Source: Halolacustris sp051744345
GTDB taxonomy: Bacteria; Actinomycetota; Humimicrobiia; Humimicrobiales; Humimicrobiaceae
Direction of reading: 5' to 3'
DNA length: 64,000 bases
Assembly: GCA_051744345.1 (NCBI GenBank)
Contig: JBNJCW010000001.1
Coordinates: forward strand, 29,614-93,613
The notes under the pieces were generated by a model. It saw only the letters and a program-made list of their open reading frames with translations, was not told the origin of the DNA and made no database searches. Of the stretch, positions 26,846 to 34,896 are shown in pieces. Position 1 is the stretch's first letter. The number at the start of each line of letters is the position of its first letter. The position numbers and the translations under genes were made by a program.

Positions 26846-27701
26846 AAATTTTAACTATTTTATAGGCAAAATAAAAAATAATGACCGGGATGTCTGGGAT
26901 GAGCTTGAAGAGCAGCTGGTTTTAAGTGATGTGAATGCAGCCTGTGCGCAAAGGTTAATTGGTGAGATAAAATCCGAGATCTATTCCAGTAAATTAAGCG
27001 GCGGGGATGCTGTAAAAGGGCTGCTTAAGCAAAAGATAGCGGAAATGCTTTCCAGCAATAATGAAGGTATGCTGAAAGTCTCAGGCCAAAAGCCCACGGT
27101 TTACCTGATAGTGGGGGTAAACGGGGTAGGCAAAACATCCACTCTGGCTAAAATAGCCAATATGTTGCAATGTCAGGGAAAAAAAGTTTTAATTGCAGCT
27201 GCAGATACATACAGGGCGGCGGCGGCAGAACAGGTACAATCATATGCAGAAAGGATGGGGGTTGAGGTTGTACGGCACCAGAGGAATTCCGATCCGGGGG
27301 CGGTTGTCTATGACAGTATTGAAAAAGCAGCAGCCAGGGACATAGACTTTGTTCTGGTGGATACGGCCGGGAGGATGCAGACCTCCTATAACCTGATGGA
27401 GGAACTTAAAAAAATCAAAAGAGTGGTAAATAAAAAGATAGGCAGGGAACCTGATGAAATACTGATGGTAATAGATTCTACTACCGGCCAGAATGCGATA
27501 ATGCAGGCAAATACCTTCAATAAAGCTTTAGGCCTTAGCGGCATAGTCCTTACAAAGACTGATGGGACCTCCAAAGGAGGTATTATCCTAAGCTTGAAAG
27601 AGCAGCTGGGCTTGCCCATAAAACTGGTAACCTTCGGGGAAAAGCTTGAGGATATATCCCTTTTTGACCCTAAAAATTATACTGATATGCTGATAAACTG
27701 A
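26820..27701 (+). CDS. ftsY: signal recognition particle receptor FtsY
   Basis: FtsY is the membrane-associated GTPase that receives SRP-ribosome complexes. The 293-residue protein has an N-domain, GVNGVGKT (99-106), DTYRAAAAEQ, DTAGRMQ, TKTDGTSKGG and the closing FDPKNY segment. The acidic A-domain of E. coli FtsY is absent, so this is the minimal NG form. The start is GTG 26820 (GAGAAG 4 nt upstream) or ATG 26829; both overlap the end of smc, by 26 or 17 nt. Confidence 0.96.
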   Translation: MIIMQKLIKNFNYFIGKIKNNDRDVWDELEEQLVLSDVNAACAQRLIGEIKSEIYSSKLSGGDAVKGLLKQKIAEMLSSNNEGMLKVSGQKPTVYLIVGVNGVGKTSTLAKIANMLQCQGKKVLIAAADTYRAAAAEQVQSYAERMGVEVVRHQRNSDPGAVVYDSIEKAAARDIDFVLVDTAGRMQTSYNLMEELKKIKRVVNKKIGREPDEILMVIDSTTGQNAIMQANTFNKALGLSGIVLTKTDGTSKGGIILSLKEQLGLPIKLVTFGEKLEDISLFDPKNYTDMLIN

Positions 27702-27719
27702 TGATGAGGTGAATGGATT

Positions 27720-29051
27720 ATGTTTGACTTTTTAACTTCTAAATTTGAGGACTTATTCTATAAAATCAGGAATAAGGGCAAATTAAGCCCTAGTGACCTG
27801 GATAGTTCGTTCAGGGAGATAAAGCTGGCCCTGCTGGAAGCTGATGTTAATTTTAAGGTGGTAAAGGAATTTTTGGAAAACATAAAGCAGAAAGCAATAG
27901 GCAACCAGGTTACCGAAAGCCTGACCCCCTACCAGCAAATAGTAAAGATTGTAAATGACGAGATTATAAATATGCTGGGAAGCTCATCGGCAAAACTAAA
28001 TTTTTCCAGCAAGCCCCCCACGGTGATAATGATGGTCGGCCTGCAGGGAACGGGAAAGACTTCAGCAGTGGTAAAGCTTGCCAATTTTTTAAAAAATGAA
28101 TACGGCAAAAAAGTCTCTGTTGTTGCTTCAGACATATACAGGCCGGCAGCTGTGGATCAGCTCAAGGATATGTCCCAGTCAATTGGCGTTGAGGTTTACT
28201 GGGAGAACAATTCGGAACCGGTGAAGATATCTGAAAGGGGAGTGCAGAAGTTCAGAAAGCAGGGAAGTGATGTAGTTATTATCGATACCGCAGGAAGGCT
28301 GCATATAGACAATAATATGATGGATGAGGTTGCAAACATAAAAAAAAGGGTAAAGCCGCATCAGGTTTACCTGGTCCTTGATGCCATGACCGGCCAGGAA
28401 GCAGTAAATATTGCTTCAAGCTTTAATTCCAGGGTAGAGTGTGATGGCATAATACTTACCAAACTGGATAGCGATACCAGGGGCGGTGCAGCCCTGTCGG
28501 TTTATTATGTAACCAAAAAACCCATAAAATTTATGTCTACTGGAGAAAAGGTTTCTGATTTTGAAGTATTCCATCCGGACCGGGTAGCCTCAAGGATACT
28601 GGGCATGGGTGATATAATGACCCTGGTTGAGAATGCGGAGAAAAATATTGATGAGAAAAAAGCCAAAAAATTTGAAGAGAAAATAAGGAAGAATGAATTA
28701 AATTTCGAAGATTTTGTGGATCAGATAAAAAGCATAAAGAAAATAGGCTCCCTGGATAAAGTATTTTCCATGCTTCCGGTAGCAGGCAAGAACAAAATGT
28801 TTAAAAATGTCAACCTTGATGACTCGCAGCTTAAACCGGTTGAAGCCATTATTGGGTCAATGACCAAGGAGGAAAGGAGAAAACCTCAAATAATTAATGG
28901 AAGCAGGAAAAGGAGAATAGCTAAGGGAAGCGGAACATCGGTTGCTGAAGTAAACAGGCTTCTTAAACAGTTTGAAAACACGAAAAAGATGCTAAAACAG
29001 TTTTCAGGCCTGGAACAGGATTCAGGATCTTTGTTTAGTAAAATGAAGTAA
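27720..29051 (+). CDS. ffh: signal recognition particle protein Ffh
   Basis: Ffh binds signal peptides with SRP RNA and docks with FtsY. The 443-residue protein has the NG GTPase domain (GLQGTGKT 107-114, DTAGRLHID, TKLDSDTRGG) and a C-terminal M domain (about 320-443) with the RNA-binding helix RKRRIAKGSGTS. Position directly after ftsY is typical of actinobacteria and Firmicutes. The SRP RNA gene is not seen in the window. Confidence 0.97.
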   Translation: MFDFLTSKFEDLFYKIRNKGKLSPSDLDSSFREIKLALLEADVNFKVVKEFLENIKQKAIGNQVTESLTPYQQIVKIVNDEIINMLGSSSAKLNFSSKPPTVIMMVGLQGTGKTSAVVKLANFLKNEYGKKVSVVASDIYRPAAVDQLKDMSQSIGVEVYWENNSEPVKISERGVQKFRKQGSDVVIIDTAGRLHIDNNMMDEVANIKKRVKPHQVYLVLDAMTGQEAVNIASSFNSRVECDGIILTKLDSDTRGGAALSVYYVTKKPIKFMSTGEKVSDFEVFHPDRVASRILGMGDIMTLVENAEKNIDEKKAKKFEEKIRKNELNFEDFVDQIKSIKKIGSLDKVFSMLPVAGKNKMFKNVNLDDSQLKPVEAIIGSMTKEERRKPQIINGSRKRRIAKGSGTSVAEVNRLLKQFENTKKMLKQFSGLEQDSGSLFSKMK

Positions 29052-29061
29052 TAAAAAAATT

Positions 29062-29089
29062 TTGCAAGATGTTAATAAAAATATATAAT
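29062..29089 (+). promoter_or_regulatory. predicted rpsP promoter
   Basis: -35 TTGCAA (29062-29067), 16-bp spacer, -10 TATAAT (29084-29089). The predicted start near 29096 leaves about 35 nt before the TTG start, with AGGAGG in the leader. Confidence 0.65.
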
Positions 29090-29130
29090 AATTAGACAAT
29101 CGCAATGAACTGTGATAGGAGGTTAAAGTA

Positions 29131-29388
29131 TTGAGTGTAAAAATTAGGTTGACCAGGATAGGTTTTAAGAAAAAGCCATTTTACAGAATTGTGGTGGCTG
29201 ACAGCAGGTCTCCAAGGGATAGTAAGATAATTGATAATATTGGAACTTACGATCCCAAAACGGATCCTTCAACTGTGGAAATCGATAAGGAAAAGGCTTT
29301 AGACTGGATTAAGAAAGGAGCAAAACCTACCAATACGGTGCAGAAGCTTTTTGAGAAGCTCAATTTAATCAGTAGTGACAACAAATAA
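29131..29388 (+). CDS. rpsP: 30S ribosomal protein S16
   Basis: S16 is an early-assembly small-subunit protein. The 85-residue product starts SVKIRLTRIGFKKKPFYRIVVADSR in short conserved pieces and has YDP after IDNIGT. It starts at TTG with AGGAGG upstream. It heads the conserved rpsP-khpA-rimM-trmD-rplS operon. Confidence 0.97.
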   Translation: MSVKIRLTRIGFKKKPFYRIVVADSRSPRDSKIIDNIGTYDPKTDPSTVEIDKEKALDWIKKGAKPTNTVQKLFEKLNLISSDNK

Positions 29389-29403
29389 AACTGGAGGTCA
29401 ATT

Positions 29404-29637
29404 GTGAAAGAACTACTTGAGTACATGGTAAAAGAACTAGTAGACAATCCTGATGATGTTCAAATTACTGAAGAGGAGGAAGACGAGAAAACAGTTATAT
29501 TTAAACTAAAGGTAGCCGAAGAGGACCTGGGTAAGGTAATTGGCAAAAAAGGTAGGACTGCTAATGCTTTACGGGTTATTATGAGGGCAGCTTCTGCAAA
29601 AAGAGGAAAATCTTCAATTGTAAAGATATTAGATTGA
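29404..29637 (+). CDS. khpA: KH-domain RNA-binding protein KhpA
   Basis: KhpA is a small RNA-binding protein, known in Firmicutes to pair with KhpB and affect cell division. The 77-residue product is one KH domain with the GxxG loop GKKG (47-50). The start is GTG 29404 with a GGAGG site 8 nt upstream. Its place between rpsP and rimM is the usual one. Confidence 0.94.
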   Translation: MKELLEYMVKELVDNPDDVQITEEEEDEKTVIFKLKVAEEDLGKVIGKKGRTANALRVIMRAASAKRGKSSIVKILD

Positions 29638-29664
29638 CGTTAAATATTTAATTTTAAATATAAT
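29634..29664 (+). promoter_or_regulatory. possible internal promoter before rimM
   Basis: TTGACG (29634-29639) and a perfect TATAAT (29659-29664) are separated by 19 bp, longer than ideal. The rimM ATG is 18 nt after the -10 and has no clear ribosome site, so any transcript from here would have a leader of about 12 nt. Confidence 0.35.
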
Positions 29665-29682
29665 TAACTTAGGCATTTCAAG

Positions 29683-30192
29683 ATGTCTCTAAGGATTGTT
29701 GGGATAATCGGAAAACCGCATGGGACCAGGGGAGAAGTAATGGTCAGGTGGGTAACCGATTATCCCAAAACTATTAATAAAGGGGATATACTTTATACAG
29801 ATAGTGGCAATAAGGAGCTTACAGTGGAAAGCATCAGGGAAAAGCAGGCAAAGGGAAGAAGGATAACCCTGATAAAATTTGCCCAATTCAATCAGCCGGA
29901 GGAACTTGAAAAATACAGGGGGGATTATTTATCCAGGTCCCCGGAATCAGGACCGAGTTTGGAAAAGGATCACTACTGGCTAGATGATCTTGAGGGCTGT
30001 GTAGTCTATGAAGGGGATAGGTTCATAGGTACAGTTGCGCAGGCACTTGACTATCCGGCAAATCAGGTGCTGGTAGTAGATATCGAGTCAACCGGAAGTT
30101 CGGTGATGGTTCCCTTTGTAGAGACATATATTAAAAAAGTTGACCTGGATAAACGTAAGATATTCCTAAAGCAGTTGCCACAGTATATGTAA
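29683..30192 (+). CDS. rimM: 16S rRNA processing protein RimM
   Basis: RimM helps mature the 30S head and binds S19. The 169-residue protein begins with GIIGKPHGTRGEVMV, the family's N-terminal RNA/protein-binding domain, and has a C-terminal PRC barrel (DHYWLDDLEGCVVY to the MVPFVE segment). No strong ribosome site precedes ATG 29683. It is followed by trmD. Confidence 0.95.
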   Translation: MSLRIVGIIGKPHGTRGEVMVRWVTDYPKTINKGDILYTDSGNKELTVESIREKQAKGRRITLIKFAQFNQPEELEKYRGDYLSRSPESGPSLEKDHYWLDDLEGCVVYEGDRFIGTVAQALDYPANQVLVVDIESTGSSVMVPFVETYIKKVDLDKRKIFLKQLPQYM

Positions 30193-30204
30193 GGCTTGGA
30201 TAGC

Positions 30205-30903
30205 ATGATTACCATTGATATAATAACCATATTCCCCGATTATTTTTCTAATCTATTCGAATATGGAATATTAAAGGAAGCTTTTTCAAAAAACCTTTGC
30301 CGGGTAAATATCTATAATTTAAGGGACTTTAGCGCAGACAAGCACAGGAAGGTTGATGACCGGCCATACGGCGGGGGAGCTGGCATGGTATTGATGCCGG
30401 AACCGCTGGACAGGGCCATACATTTCATAAAATCTAAAAACAGTATAGGAAAAAACATGCAAAAGGTCGTATTGCTGACCCCGAAAGGCAAGGTTCTTAA
30501 GCAGAAAATGCTAAAAGAGATGGTTACGCTGGAAAACATAATACTTATTTGCGGAAGATACGAGGGTGTGGATCAGAGGGTAATCGACCTTGACATTGAT
30601 ACAGAGATTTCTATCGGGGATTATATACTTTCTGGCGGGGAAATCCCCGCGATGGTTATTACTGACGGCCTGATAAGGCTTCTTCCGGGGGTTGTGGGGA
30701 GGAAGGAATCGTTGGTTTCTGAATCTTTTGAAGATAACCTTCTTGATTACCCGCAGTACACCAGGCCGCCTGAATTTAAAAGTCTTAAGGTCCCCCGGGT
30801 ATTATTAAGCGGGGACCATCAGAAGATAAAGCAGTGGAGAGGGGAAAAATCGGTGGAGATTACCAGAAAAAGGAGACCTGATTTATTTGACAAAAAAAGT
30901 TAA
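30205..30903 (+). CDS. trmD: tRNA (guanine-37-N1)-methyltransferase
   Basis: TrmD methylates G37 of tRNAs and prevents +1 frameshifting. The 232-residue protein starts MITIDIITIFPD, matching the family, so ATG 30205 is chosen over an in-frame TTG at 30196. The SPOUT-knot motif SIGDYILSGGE and the PQYTRPPEF segment are present. Confidence 0.97.
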   Translation: MITIDIITIFPDYFSNLFEYGILKEAFSKNLCRVNIYNLRDFSADKHRKVDDRPYGGGAGMVLMPEPLDRAIHFIKSKNSIGKNMQKVVLLTPKGKVLKQKMLKEMVTLENIILICGRYEGVDQRVIDLDIDTEISIGDYILSGGEIPAMVITDGLIRLLPGVVGRKESLVSESFEDNLLDYPQYTRPPEFKSLKVPRVLLSGDHQKIKQWRGEKSVEITRKRRPDLFDKKS

Positions 30904-30965
30904 ATTTCTTATATTTGTTTAGTTTCGATTAAAACATAACACATTTAAATACAGGTTGGTGAAAA

Positions 30966-31310
30966 ATGAATACTCTTGATAAGCTGGAAAACAAATATAT
31001 AAAAGCGGATTTGCCTGATTTTAAGCCTGGGGATAAAATTCAGGTTAGCATAAAGATCAGCGAAGAAAAGAAGGACAGGATACAGGTTTTTGAAGGAATA
31101 GTTATTAAAAAGCAGGGAAGCGGATTAAATGAGACATTTACCGTCAGAAAGATTTCTTTTAATAATATAGGGGTAGAAAGGACTTTCCTTCTAAATTCCC
31201 CGATAATACAATCCATAACCAAGCTGCAGGAAGGTATAGTAAGAAGGGCTAAACTCTATTACCTAAGGGAGAAAATTGGGAAAAAATCCAAGGTTAAGTA
31301 TAAAAAGTAG
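30966..31310 (+). CDS. rplS: 50S ribosomal protein L19
   Basis: L19 lies at the 30S-50S interface. The 114-residue protein has FKPGDKIQVSIKI, RIQVFEGIVIKKQGSG and TFTVRKISFNNIGVERTF pieces, all typical. A 62-bp A/T-rich gap separates it from trmD, with AGGTTGGTG before the ATG. No convincing promoter was found in that gap. Confidence 0.97.
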   Translation: MNTLDKLENKYIKADLPDFKPGDKIQVSIKISEEKKDRIQVFEGIVIKKQGSGLNETFTVRKISFNNIGVERTFLLNSPIIQSITKLQEGIVRRAKLYYLREKIGKKSKVKYKK

Positions 31311-31319
31311 CTTGTATTG

Positions 31320-31847
31320 ATGACCAAAAAGAATTTGCTTAAAGAGTTTGTAAGCTATCTGGTTGTTATTGTTGCTGCGGTAGCCTTTTCACTGATTATA
31401 AGGATCTTTATATTTGAACCCTATATTGTTCCTACCCCTTCCATGGAAGACGTGCTGTTGATTGAAGATAAGGTAATTGTCAACAAGCTGGCATACAGGT
31501 TCGGCTCTGTAGAAAGGGAGGATCTGGTTGTTTTCCATTCCCCGACCGAGTCGGGTAAAGAGCTGGTTAAAAGGGCTATAGGCCTGCCGGGAGATGAGAT
31601 TACCCTGACCAACGAAGGCCGGATTTATGTAAATGGCGAATTGCTGGATGAGGGTTACGTTACCGCAAATTCAGAAATAATCTACGAGAACAAAACGGTA
31701 GTCCTTTCCTCTGATGAATATTTTGTGATGGGTGATAACCGTAACAACAGCCTGGACAGCAGATATTTCGGGCCCATAAGGGAAAAAGATATTTTTGGCA
31801 AATTGGTTTTTATATACTGGCCGCCCCAGAGAATAAAGAGGTTATAA
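31320..31847 (+). CDS. lepB: signal peptidase I
   Basis: LepB cleaves signal peptides of exported proteins at the membrane. One N-terminal membrane segment is seen (about residues 12-32), then the catalytic Ser41 in PTPSMED and Lys84 in VKRAIGLPGDE, then MGDNRNNSLDSR. The length of 175 aa suits the Gram-positive form. ATG 31320 is preferred over TTG 31317. No clear ribosome site is seen, and a promoter-like TTGGGA-N17-TATAAA lies in the end of rplS. Confidence 0.95.
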   Translation: MTKKNLLKEFVSYLVVIVAAVAFSLIIRIFIFEPYIVPTPSMEDVLLIEDKVIVNKLAYRFGSVEREDLVVFHSPTESGKELVKRAIGLPGDEITLTNEGRIYVNGELLDEGYVTANSEIIYENKTVVLSSDEYFVMGDNRNNSLDSRYFGPIREKDIFGKLVFIYWPPQRIKRL

Positions 31848-31855
31848 TCTATTTA

Positions 31856-32476
31856 ATGGATTTCAAAGAGGTAAAAAGGCTCCAGAATATCTGTGTCTAT
31901 GAAGACGAGCTTTATTGTTCAGGTTACCGTTATATAGCAGGTCTGGATGAGGTGGGAAGGGGCTCGCTTGCAGGGCCGCTGGTGGCAGCTGCTGTCATAC
32001 TGGATAGGAAAAAATTAATTGAAAAGATAGATGATTCAAAAAAAATGGATGCTACCACCAGAAAAAGAGTATACGGAAAGATAGTTAAGAGCTGTATCAG
32101 CTGGTCAATAGCGGAGGTTTCTGCCCGGGAAATCGATGATATCAATATTGCCAATGCGAATGTGCTGGCTTTCAAAAAAGCAGTTTCTAAGCTGGGAATA
32201 AAACCGGAAATAGTACTTGCGGACTCACTGGAAGCCGATATTGGTGTTGAAACGATACCCCTGGTTAAAGGAGAGAGCCTAAGCGTTTCAATAGCTGCTG
32301 CTTCTATCGTAGCCAAGGTTACCAGAGACAATATGATGATAGGGCTGGGGGAATCATACCCGGAGTACGGCTTTGGTTACAATAAGGGTTATGCTACCAA
32401 AAAACACCTGCTTTCCCTGCAGAAATATGGGCCATGTGATATACACAGGCTAAGCTATACAGGAGTATTAAACTAA
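31856..32476 (+). CDS. rnhB: ribonuclease HII
   Basis: RnhB cuts RNA in RNA-DNA hybrids and removes misplaced ribonucleotides. The 206-residue protein has the catalytic start LDEVGRGSLAGP (D31, E32), DSKKM(D), VLADS (third Asp) and the C-terminal GYGFGYNKGYAT region. A TATAAT at 31843-31848 ends 7 nt before the ATG and no ribosome site is well placed, so a leaderless transcript is possible. Confidence 0.96.
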   Translation: MDFKEVKRLQNICVYEDELYCSGYRYIAGLDEVGRGSLAGPLVAAAVILDRKKLIEKIDDSKKMDATTRKRVYGKIVKSCISWSIAEVSAREIDDINIANANVLAFKKAVSKLGIKPEIVLADSLEADIGVETIPLVKGESLSVSIAAASIVAKVTRDNMMIGLGESYPEYGFGYNKGYATKKHLLSLQKYGPCDIHRLSYTGVLN

Positions 32477-32484
32477 ATATTCAT

Positions 32485-32513
32485 TTGACTAAATACTTAT
32501 TTGCTATTATTAT
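32485..32513 (+). promoter_or_regulatory. predicted dprA promoter giving a leaderless mRNA
   Basis: -35 TTGACT (32485-32490), 17-bp spacer, -10 TATTAT (32508-32513). The first purine downstream is the A of the dprA ATG at 32520, exactly 7 nt after the -10. No Shine-Dalgarno sequence lies between. Confidence 0.6.
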
Positions 32514-32519
32514 TTTCCT

Positions 32520-33365
32520 ATGTGTTTTTCTCTCCTGGATAAAAAGCTGATATATATAATACATGTATTGGGTGTAGGCACCGGATTGTTCAGCCGGGTG
32601 TACAGGGAAAATAATCTGGATCTATCCAAAACACTGAAGTGTTTTTTAAAAAAACCATTGCCCATAAAAAACGGCCGCCTGGAAAGAATTCTGGAGAGCA
32701 TGGAAGAAAACGGTATAAAAGTTCTGAATATAGCAGATAAAAGATACCCCCGGGCGCTTAAACACATTGGCACTATTGCCCCTGTCTTATTCTATAAAGG
32801 TGAAAAAATTCTTAAGGATATGCCCAGGATAGCAGTGGTTGGCACAAGGAATGCTACCGCTTACGGAAGGCAGGCGGCAGACTATTTCGGCCGGCAGCTT
32901 TCAGGAGCAAAAATTACTGTAATAAGCGGCATGGCAAAGGGTATAGACGGGTATGCCCAGAAGGCAGCCCTTAAGAAAGAAGGGGGGACAATTGGGGTTT
33001 TGGGCTGCGGGCTCTGCCATATATACCCTAAATCAAACCTTTCCCTTTACGGTGATATTTTAAAAAACGGCAGCATGGTATCAGAATACCTTCCCTGGGA
33101 ACCTCCCCAGAAGAAAAATTTCCCCCAGAGAAACAGGATTATAAGCGGGCTTTCAAGCGGGGTAGTAGTGATTGAAAGCGACAGCAGGGGCGGGGCGCTT
33201 ATAACTGCTGGTTTTGCCCTGGATCAGGGCAGGGAAGTTTTTGCCGTTCCCGGAAATATTTTTAGCAGAAGCAGCAGGGGGACAAACCACCTTATAAAGC
33301 AGGGGGCAAAACTTGTGACCGGGATAGACGATGTGCTGAACGAGATAAGTTGCCTGTGGGCATAA
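32520..33365 (+). CDS. dprA: DNA processing protein DprA (short form)
   Basis: DprA binds incoming single-stranded DNA and loads RecA during transformation. The 281-residue protein has a short N-terminal helical part and the Rossmann-fold core: VGTRNATAYGR, ISGMAKGIDGYAQ, LGCGLCHIYP, FPQRNRIISGLS and SRGGALITAGFALDQGR. It ends soon after the core, so the C-terminal winged-helix domain of many DprA proteins is missing. The actinobacterial neighbours yraN and comM (Mg-chelatase-like) are absent between rnhB and dprA. Confidence 0.94.
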   Translation: MCFSLLDKKLIYIIHVLGVGTGLFSRVYRENNLDLSKTLKCFLKKPLPIKNGRLERILESMEENGIKVLNIADKRYPRALKHIGTIAPVLFYKGEKILKDMPRIAVVGTRNATAYGRQAADYFGRQLSGAKITVISGMAKGIDGYAQKAALKKEGGTIGVLGCGLCHIYPKSNLSLYGDILKNGSMVSEYLPWEPPQKKNFPQRNRIISGLSSGVVVIESDSRGGALITAGFALDQGREVFAVPGNIFSRSSRGTNHLIKQGAKLVTGIDDVLNEISCLWA

Positions 33366-33433
33366 ATTATATGTTTATATAATGGTTAAGCTGTTATATC
33401 ATATACATTAAAAAGACAGACAGGGGTTGGGGT

Positions 33434-33853
33434 ATGGGACTGTTTAGAAGAAAAAAAGTTGAAAAACCAAAAAATCCGCTGGGAATAGCTGTTTATAAAT
33501 TCGATAATATCCTTAAGGGGAAACTGGGGAAAATAGTTAAAGCGATGCAGGCTGGAAAAACCCTGAACCCGTCCCGGACAAAAGCGGTATTGGATGAATA
33601 CTTCTACAAACTAGATTATATACTGGAGGACATATCCAAGGAAAACCTGAAAATAGATTACCGGTCTGACAAGGTGAGGTATAAGGTTATAGGGATGGTC
33701 CGGGAGCTGAAGAACTACCTCCAGGCAGCAGCAGAGTTGGAATTTGACTACAAAAAGATTGAAAGAAAGCAGATTGGAAGCCCCGATAGCATTCTTTTAA
33801 AAAGGGAGAAGTTAAAAAAAGACTTAAAAGACATACAGAGCGATTATGTTTAA
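33434..33853 (+). CDS. unrecognised small basic protein
   Basis: I do not recognise this 139-residue protein. It is lysine/arginine-rich, starts MGLFRRKKVEKPKNP, and appears mostly helical with no signal peptide, membrane segment or cysteine. A GGGGTTGGGG stretch precedes ATG 33434. Its stop is 2 nt before the ATG of xerC, suggesting cotranslation with the recombinase. Codon use (AGG, ATA) is like its neighbours, so it looks native. A role connected to nucleic acids is only a guess from charge and position. Confidence 0.75.
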   Translation: MGLFRRKKVEKPKNPLGIAVYKFDNILKGKLGKIVKAMQAGKTLNPSRTKAVLDEYFYKLDYILEDISKENLKIDYRSDKVRYKVIGMVRELKNYLQAAAELEFDYKKIERKQIGSPDSILLKREKLKKDLKDIQSDYV

Positions 33854-33855
33854 AT

Positions 33856-34761
33856 ATGGAATTTGAAAAAGCTTTAAAAAAATACATTGATTTCTTAAGG
33901 TATGAAAAAAACCTTTCCCCCAATACAATCAACTCCTATACCAGGGATCTGAAGCACTTTTTGGGTTATTTAAAGAAGACGGGTAAGGGAAATGTCGGCA
34001 GCATTGAACTTTCGGATTTCAGGAAATACATTAAGTTTTTGGATAATTTCGGATACTCAAACAGTTCCCTGATAAGAAAATATTCTTCCTATGTTAATTT
34101 CTTCAGGTTTCTGGAGAAAAACGGGTATATGAAGAAGAATTTAAGCCAGCATATTTTACCGCCAAAAAAGAAGCAGAGATTTTTTAGTTTTCTATCCCAA
34201 CAGGAAACCGGACGGCTTCTGGATTCAATACAGGAGGACAGCGATCAGGGCAGGCGCAATAAGGCGATATTTGAACTCATGTACTCAACCGGTGCCAGGG
34301 TAAGCGAAATAGCTGGCATAAGGATGGAAGACCTGGATATGGAAAATAGCCAGATAAAGGTTACCGGCAAGGGAAACAAGCAGAGAATTGTTTATATAAA
34401 CAGCAGGGCAGCAGATGCTCTGGCAGGGTATATGGAAATCAGGCATAATTTTTTGCATTCAAAACGTGGATATAAGAAAAGCCCCTACCTTTTTCTGAAT
34501 AAAAACGGAGAAAGGCTTTCTACAAGGAGTATAAGTTCCCTGGTTAAGAGGTATGTGGCCGGAACACAGATAAAAAAAGATATAACCCCCCACAGTCTGA
34601 GGCATAGTTTTGCCAGCCATATGCTTCAGGAGGGAGCAAATATTAGGGAGATACAGGAACTTTTGGGCCATGAAAATATATCAACCACCCAGATATATGC
34701 TCATCTTAATATCAAAAAGATTAAGCAGGATTACCGAAACTATCATCCCCGGGCAAAATAG
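33856..34761 (+). CDS. xerC: tyrosine recombinase XerC/XerD
   Basis: This recombinase resolves chromosome dimers at dif, working with FtsK. The 301-residue protein has the N-terminal core-binding SAM-like domain (YIDFLRYEKNLSPNTI) and all catalytic residues: R148 (ARVSE), the GKGNKQR lysine region near 172, H246 and R249 (HSLRH), H272 (LLGHENI) and Y281. Its place between dprA and rpsB matches the actinobacterial/Firmicute order. Whether it is the sole Xer or one of a pair cannot be told here. Confidence 0.93.
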   Translation: MEFEKALKKYIDFLRYEKNLSPNTINSYTRDLKHFLGYLKKTGKGNVGSIELSDFRKYIKFLDNFGYSNSSLIRKYSSYVNFFRFLEKNGYMKKNLSQHILPPKKKQRFFSFLSQQETGRLLDSIQEDSDQGRRNKAIFELMYSTGARVSEIAGIRMEDLDMENSQIKVTGKGNKQRIVYINSRAADALAGYMEIRHNFLHSKRGYKKSPYLFLNKNGERLSTRSISSLVKRYVAGTQIKKDITPHSLRHSFASHMLQEGANIREIQELLGHENISTTQIYAHLNIKKIKQDYRNYHPRAK

Positions 34762-34772
34762 GTTTAATATGT

Positions 34773-34801
34773 TTGCTCAATAAAATACTTTATGCTAAAC
34801 T
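34773..34801 (+). promoter_or_regulatory. predicted rpsB promoter, extended -10
   Basis: -35 TTGCTC (34773-34778), 17-bp spacer, TGC extension and -10 TAAACT (34796-34801). The predicted start near 34808 gives a leader of about 90 nt with a stem-loop before rpsB. Confidence 0.5.
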
Positions 34802-34822
34802 TGGTGATTGAATAAATACACA

Positions 34823-34866
34823 CACCACTTGCAGCATTATGGTGTCACCTAACAGTTAAAGTGGTG
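34823..34866 (+). promoter_or_regulatory. rpsB leader stem-loop, possible autoregulatory site
   Basis: CACCACTT (34823-34830) and AAGTGGTG (34859-34866) form a perfect 8-bp stem around a 28-nt loop that holds a small GGT/ACC inner pairing. It ends about 30 nt before the TTG start. S2 leaders are known autoregulatory elements in proteobacteria; a like role here is inferred only from position and pairing. Confidence 0.4.
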
Positions 34867-34896
34867 GAGGAATAACCATAAGAGGGAGGAAATATT

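Noticed and set aside
31276..31304. TTGGGA-N17-TATAAA as a lepB promoter
   Set aside because: It lies in the lysine-rich end of rplS, where AAA/TAA-rich sequence makes such matches likely by chance.
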